A stretch of DNA of 64,000 bases from Metallyticus violacea (taxonomy: Eukaryota > Arthropoda > Insecta > Mantodea > Metallyticidae): the NCBI GenBank assembly GCA_030762175.1, contig CM060838.1:19210501-19274500 (forward strand). The letters are read 5' to 3'. Made by a program: the position numbers and the translations under genes. Positions 59,346 to 64,000 of this stretch are shown here, in pieces. Position 1 is the stretch's first letter. Each line of letters starts with the position of its first letter. Under the pieces are notes generated by a model. It saw only the letters and a list, made by a program, of their open reading frames with translations. It did no database searches and was not told where the DNA came from.

Positions 59346-60687
59346 TAAAGTCAGAATAGCAGAGACATTTAATAAATCTATTACAGCTAGTTTTTGTAAG
59401 ACTGGTTTAGGCCTAGATTCATTAATTAGAAGAATAGGTAGCACTATGTAATGGATCCATAGATCTGATTGGGCTTCACCCTGCCCTTATGGAATGTTGG
59501 CTATTCATTTCATTCTTAATGCAGGCTAATACATTTTTAGCTACTTCAGCGGGAATATACATTCTGCATATTTCTGTCCCTAGATAAGCTTTTGCACCTT
59601 ATAAGGAAATTTTATGTTTTTATGAAAATTATGACATCTCTGATACTGCTCTGGAATAATGCCAAACATTGCAATTATATTAGTGGAAATGTTCAGCTAG
59701 ATTTTGATAATGTGTCAACATTAAAAACTAGTAAAATGAAAAACTGTATAAAATGTACTTTGAAATTAAATGTATCATTTACTCTTTTATTTTAAATAAT
59801 ATATATACACACATACATTATTTTGATGGGAGGATGCAGGCAGAAGAAATACCCAACAGGTTTTCTGGTTCTGAATGTGGGAATGGAAAGCTGAAGATGG
59901 AGAGGAATGGAGGCAAAAAGTTCAGGAATGCTAAGGCCCAAATGTGGCTGTAGCCTTGTATATTATTTGCATCACATTAAGTATGTACTTTGGTTAATGA
60001 TTTATTCACTAAATGCTCAAATTGGGTCTAATAGAATTAAATATATGCAGCATGAAATGAGAATGTAGCAGCATGTAATTTTCTGGTTATAAACAAAAAT
60101 ATTTCTAGGAAAAAGAGTAAATCAATGACCGAGGGGGAAATGCAATTCCTCTTCATATGATGATGATAGAAAAGTGCACAGTTTTGTAAACACGTGTCCT
60201 TTTTCATTACTGTATTCCATGAATGATTTCATTCTATTTCAAAGTTTGACTCTAGTGGTGTCTTGCAATAATCTTGCTATAGAGTTTGCGCATATACATT
60301 CCTCTAATGGCACGTGCTCTGTTCTTCTGCAGAGCTTGTAATGGGATGTGTACTGCCAGTTTTGTTATAGTGCTCTGTATCTTATTTGGACATGTCAAAT
60401 TCATACCAATTGGTCATTGTTTCAAATTAGTAGGAACCCATATTTCTGCTCTCTTTTTTTCCCTTGTCCTTGGTGGTTATGTTTCTTGCTGTGTAGCTGG
60501 CAGCAGCATAAGCGTAGCTCTTAATTTGAAAATGTTTCACGAGCAACTCCATTATGAATAAGGGGTTTCAAATCTTTGAACAATCAATTAGATCAACATT
60601 CAGATTTCAGATAATTTTCCAGAAGTTCAATCAATCATCAGTGGAATATGGAAGACAGTTATTTTAAATGCACGGATCGCATGTTTA

Positions 60688-61384
60688 TAGGGTAACCAGA
60701 TATTCACATTGGTGGGAAAGAAGATAAAAGCCTCAAAAAAGAGGAAATTGTTCATAAAAAGAGGGCATCTAACATCCATCTAGATTTAAGCTTAATCATG
60801 TCTACATCTATTTTATATTGAATATTTTTAAGAAAACTTAATAGTAGTATTGATAGTGGTAATTATTATTTAGCTACATATGAAAGCCAAGGAAAATAAA
60901 ATACTCAACATTCAATTATCAAAAAACGAAATGCAGCATTAAATTTGAATGTAATATTACTTTGTAATAAGTTTCATAAGTTTCAGAGGTATTTGGTTCT
61001 GGATTCACAACTTTTCAGAATGTGGTACATTTGCTGGCTAGGGCGCCATTGAACTTACATAACTGTTTTGGCATTTTTCATCTATGCTAATATCCAACTA
61101 ACTTTAGAATCACATAACGAGAAAAAGCCAACTGAACACTTACACATGTTGAATCCTCGAGTAACTATATTCCACCTTAATTCTCTATACTATCTACAAG
61201 CAAAGAGTATATTCTTTGATGTTGCTGCCTCCTACAGGCAATTTACTTTAAAAAGGTGTCAAAATGATACTTTTATAATTCATTTATTCAAATTATAAAA
61301 AGGAGGACAATAAATGATAATTTAAAAAAAAATCTTACCTGACTCTGAACAATGATGTAAAAAGGAGGACATTGGGTCACCCTA
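60688..61384. mobile_element. Candidate non-autonomous hAT-type DNA transposon
   Basis: Ends TAGGGTAACC (60688) and GGTCACCCTA (61375-61384) form short inverted repeats resembling hAT termini. They are flanked by 8-base direct repeats CATGTTTA and CATGTTCC (6 of 8 identical); 8 bases is the hAT target length. The interior has A-rich blocks with AAAAAGAGG near both ends and no transposase. Confidence 0.45.
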
Positions 61385-64000
61385 CATGTTCCTGTGTGCT
61401 TTGATTAATTTACTTAAATTCAAACATCTTCAATTGTGAAGCTGTCAAAATGGTGTGGGATATAGTCTGGTCTTAAAGTTTTCCCATTGCTTTAAGTAGC
61501 AAAAGTATTAGCAGGGCCATAGGATCTTTTCACTATTGTACTATCTTTTGCCTGTCAAATGGAGTGCCAAAGTCAAACTTCAAGATTAAAATTATAAGGA
61601 AAAACCTTCTAGCTGAAGAAGTCGCTCTATATCCTTTGATGCTTTGGGTCATATTTGCAAAATTCCATTTGCAAACATTAGGAAACCTAAAATAATCATA
61701 GGATATTTGTTTGAGCGTTTCCAATTTTAAGGTTGTGTTAAAATTGTAATTCTATACAATATGATGAAATAATTCCAAATTTTGGTGTTGTTATAATAAG
61801 CTATGGAAAATGTGCAGGCATAGAGTTATACTTGGGCAGCTGTTTGCACCTGACAGCTACCTTTTCCGTTGGCAATGCAACAGATTAACAAATCAGGAAT
61901 GCTACCGCTTACACCTTCTGAACCAATTACAAAATAGCATAATCGGTCAATCAATTGTGGCATAGCAGCTGCTTTGTTGCTGGTTTTTCTTATTGTATGT
62001 GCAGCTGATATCTATCACATTTGCAACTGAGTTACTGTAATTAAATGAACTGGTTTATTTATGGTAGTTAGAAAATCTCCCGAAGAGGTCATTAGCAGAG
62101 TGATTCACAAAGTAATACTTAAACCTTTGTATTCAGGTGTTAATGGACTCTTAATATATGTTTACTAGACAAAATTGAAAACCCAACAATACCAACTGTT
62201 AAGCACAGAGGCATGTTGCAACGTCGCAGCTGCAGCAGAGCCAACGTTACATGAACTGATGCTGTCAAGTACAAAATTTTGGCATCCCCCAGGTATAAAA
62301 TAGATTGTGAAAGTAAAATAGGAAATTTTCTGCATATAGAATAATGTTCTGGTGTTATTTGCCTTTTAAGTATTTCTATTTGCATGATCGAAACAGTTTC
62401 TTTATGCATGAATTCCACCAAGTGCTATTGGGCACAAAAGAATAGCATTCGAGGGTGGACGTATGTTTAAAGAAAAATGAAAGAAAATCTGTATCTGTAT
62501 TAGTCTATTTTGTGTTTTCGAGTTAAAATTAAAGCTTTGTTCATAAGTTGCAGTAATGACAAATCCACCAAGTGCAGAACCACTTATTACTAATTGAACA
62601 TTAATTTGGATTGATAATTTAGGAATAAGCGTTTTTTATTTTTCTAAATGCATTTCCACCTTGACCATTAGGTTAAACGAAAATGCTGGAGTAATTGATT
62701 GAGTTTAACCATGATTGTACAGAAGATGAAGTGCTGATGCAATATTTACTTTAAGCAATTTTTGCGCATAAACTGCTTTTTTGCTTTGTTCATTGCCAAA
62801 TAAACTTTATACTGTTATGTATCAAGTGCCATTACTAGTAGCAGAAATTATCCGTTCATTTTCCATTAAACTTATTTGACTTGTTATTTAGAATTTACCA
62901 GTTCATTTTCCATTGAATTTAGACAGCTTGTTATTTTATTTTTATTATGTTAAGAAAGGAAGTAAAAAATGTAGAAATTCTCGGCAATAAATCACTTTTG
63001 AGGAAGGGGTAATTACTAGATATGCATTCTTTAACCATGCATAATATATTAAAATTAGTTGAAAACATGTTAAAAATAAATTTTATGGTGGGGTTGGGTG
63101 TATATATAATATATATAAAGGACATAAATTCTGGATTAATTGTCTTTTAAAATTTCTGTTTGTGCCTTAATTTGGTGAAACTGCATAAATTATATATGTG
63201 ACAAAATGATAACTGTAATGCATTTTCTGAGAGCTGTTAAGGGCAAAATAAAAGTTGTACAGTTTCAAAATTTATTTTTTGTGAAACACATTGCGCCAGG
63301 AAAATTGAAAACCTATTTCCAATAATAGGTCACTGCATCTTATATGTTAAAATCAACTTGCTACAATTTACGGATCCAAATAAATTTATAGAACACCATC
63401 ACTTTGACCCTTAGGATTTATTTTTCTATTCACAGGAGGATTAACAGGAGTAATCCTGTAGAAATGTTGCTGTCATCAAAAGTGTTTCTGCAAAGATTAT
63501 AAAATTTATATATATTTCAACTGCTGAATTAATAATTCATAATAGCACATCCCTAAAATGATGGAAGGGTGTCAGGCATATTTAATAATTTAGTTTCAGA
63601 AGCTGAAAACAAAGATATTTTAAGAAAAATTCAGTGACATGTGAAAGTGCAAGCAAAAATTTATTTTAGGTCTCGTATATTATGCTATTCATCAAAACAT
63701 GTTTCATGCTTTAGCATTGTTCATTTCCAATCTTGATGATAGGAAAAATATGTATTTGTAATGGAGGAAACTATTGATTTGAAAAACATCCAATAAAATT
63801 ACAGGCAAATTTATGAAGAAATTGTTTAAAACAGTGAAAAATATTATCATTAAATTTTAAGGTATAACTTTTAAATTGTTGCTGTTTAGAAGATATGTAC
63901 ATCTTTTCAACTCCACTTCTGACTCCTACAAATCCTTCTGTCACCCTTATTGCAACATTCAACACGTTTTTCCCCTCCCTCCAAGTATTTTTCATGCATC
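61385..64000. other. CpG-poor region to the window end, nothing recognised
   Basis: Only AT-rich short frames. A weak trace of a SINE-A tail (GGTTTATTTATGG ... GGTCATTAGC) lies at 62050-62110. Confidence 0.4.

Noticed and set aside
59753..59953. Gly/Lys-rich frame ending MERNGGKKFRNAKAQMWL
   Set aside because: Not recognisable, preceded by low-complexity AT sequence, no conserved motif.
60286..60561. 91-codon hydrophobic plus-strand frame
   Set aside because: Cys- and Phe-rich but no splice context, homolog or codon signal; likely chance in T-rich sequence.

Overview
This is a eukaryotic, AT-rich, repeat-dense nuclear window. It contains one clearly recognisable host gene. That gene, together with the transposon set (Tc1/mariner elements of the arthropod DUF4817 type, hAT, Penelope-like elements, LINE scraps and tRNA-derived SINEs), points to an arthropod, most likely an insect with a large genome and gene-body DNA methylation. 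The species cannot be named from the sequence.

Layout. 1-33.5 kb is gene-free repeat territory with normal CpG content. It holds about twelve copies of one tRNA-derived SINE (here SINE-A, whose 3' end carries a conserved hairpin), six or seven copies of a second tRNA-derived SINE (SINE-B, Ser-like head), single copies of at least three other tRNA-headed SINEs, four Tc1/mariner-type transposase pseudogenes, a LINE reverse transcriptase fragment and many ATT/AT/GAAA microsatellites. Several insertions keep perfect target-site duplications and some are nested two or three deep.

33.6-56.5 kb is strikingly CpG-poor. It contains the MAT1 (MNAT1) gene on the minus strand: coding exon 1 at 53853-53976, an intron of about 9 kb, and coding exon 2 at 44058-44890, giving a 318-residue CDK-activating-kinase assembly factor. 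The intron and the 3' flank are full of decayed hAT transposases and Penelope-like element (PLE) fragments. Several PLE fragments have inverted terminal repeats with hammerhead-ribozyme-like cores. A CpG-containing stretch at about 56.55-57.3 kb has CCAAT boxes and a YY1-like site and looks like the MAT1 promoter. CpG becomes rare again to the end of the window, which suggests a second, divergent gene on the plus strand whose exons I cannot identify with confidence.

How it fits together. MAT1 bridges CDK7 and cyclin H in CAK/TFIIH. Everything else that can be recognised is mobile DNA. I did not find a new multi-gene system. The most interesting signals are the hammerhead-like cores in PLE remnants, the use of SINE copies as a read-out of CpG decay across the gene domain, and a hAT gene cleanly split by a PLE with a 12-bp target duplication.
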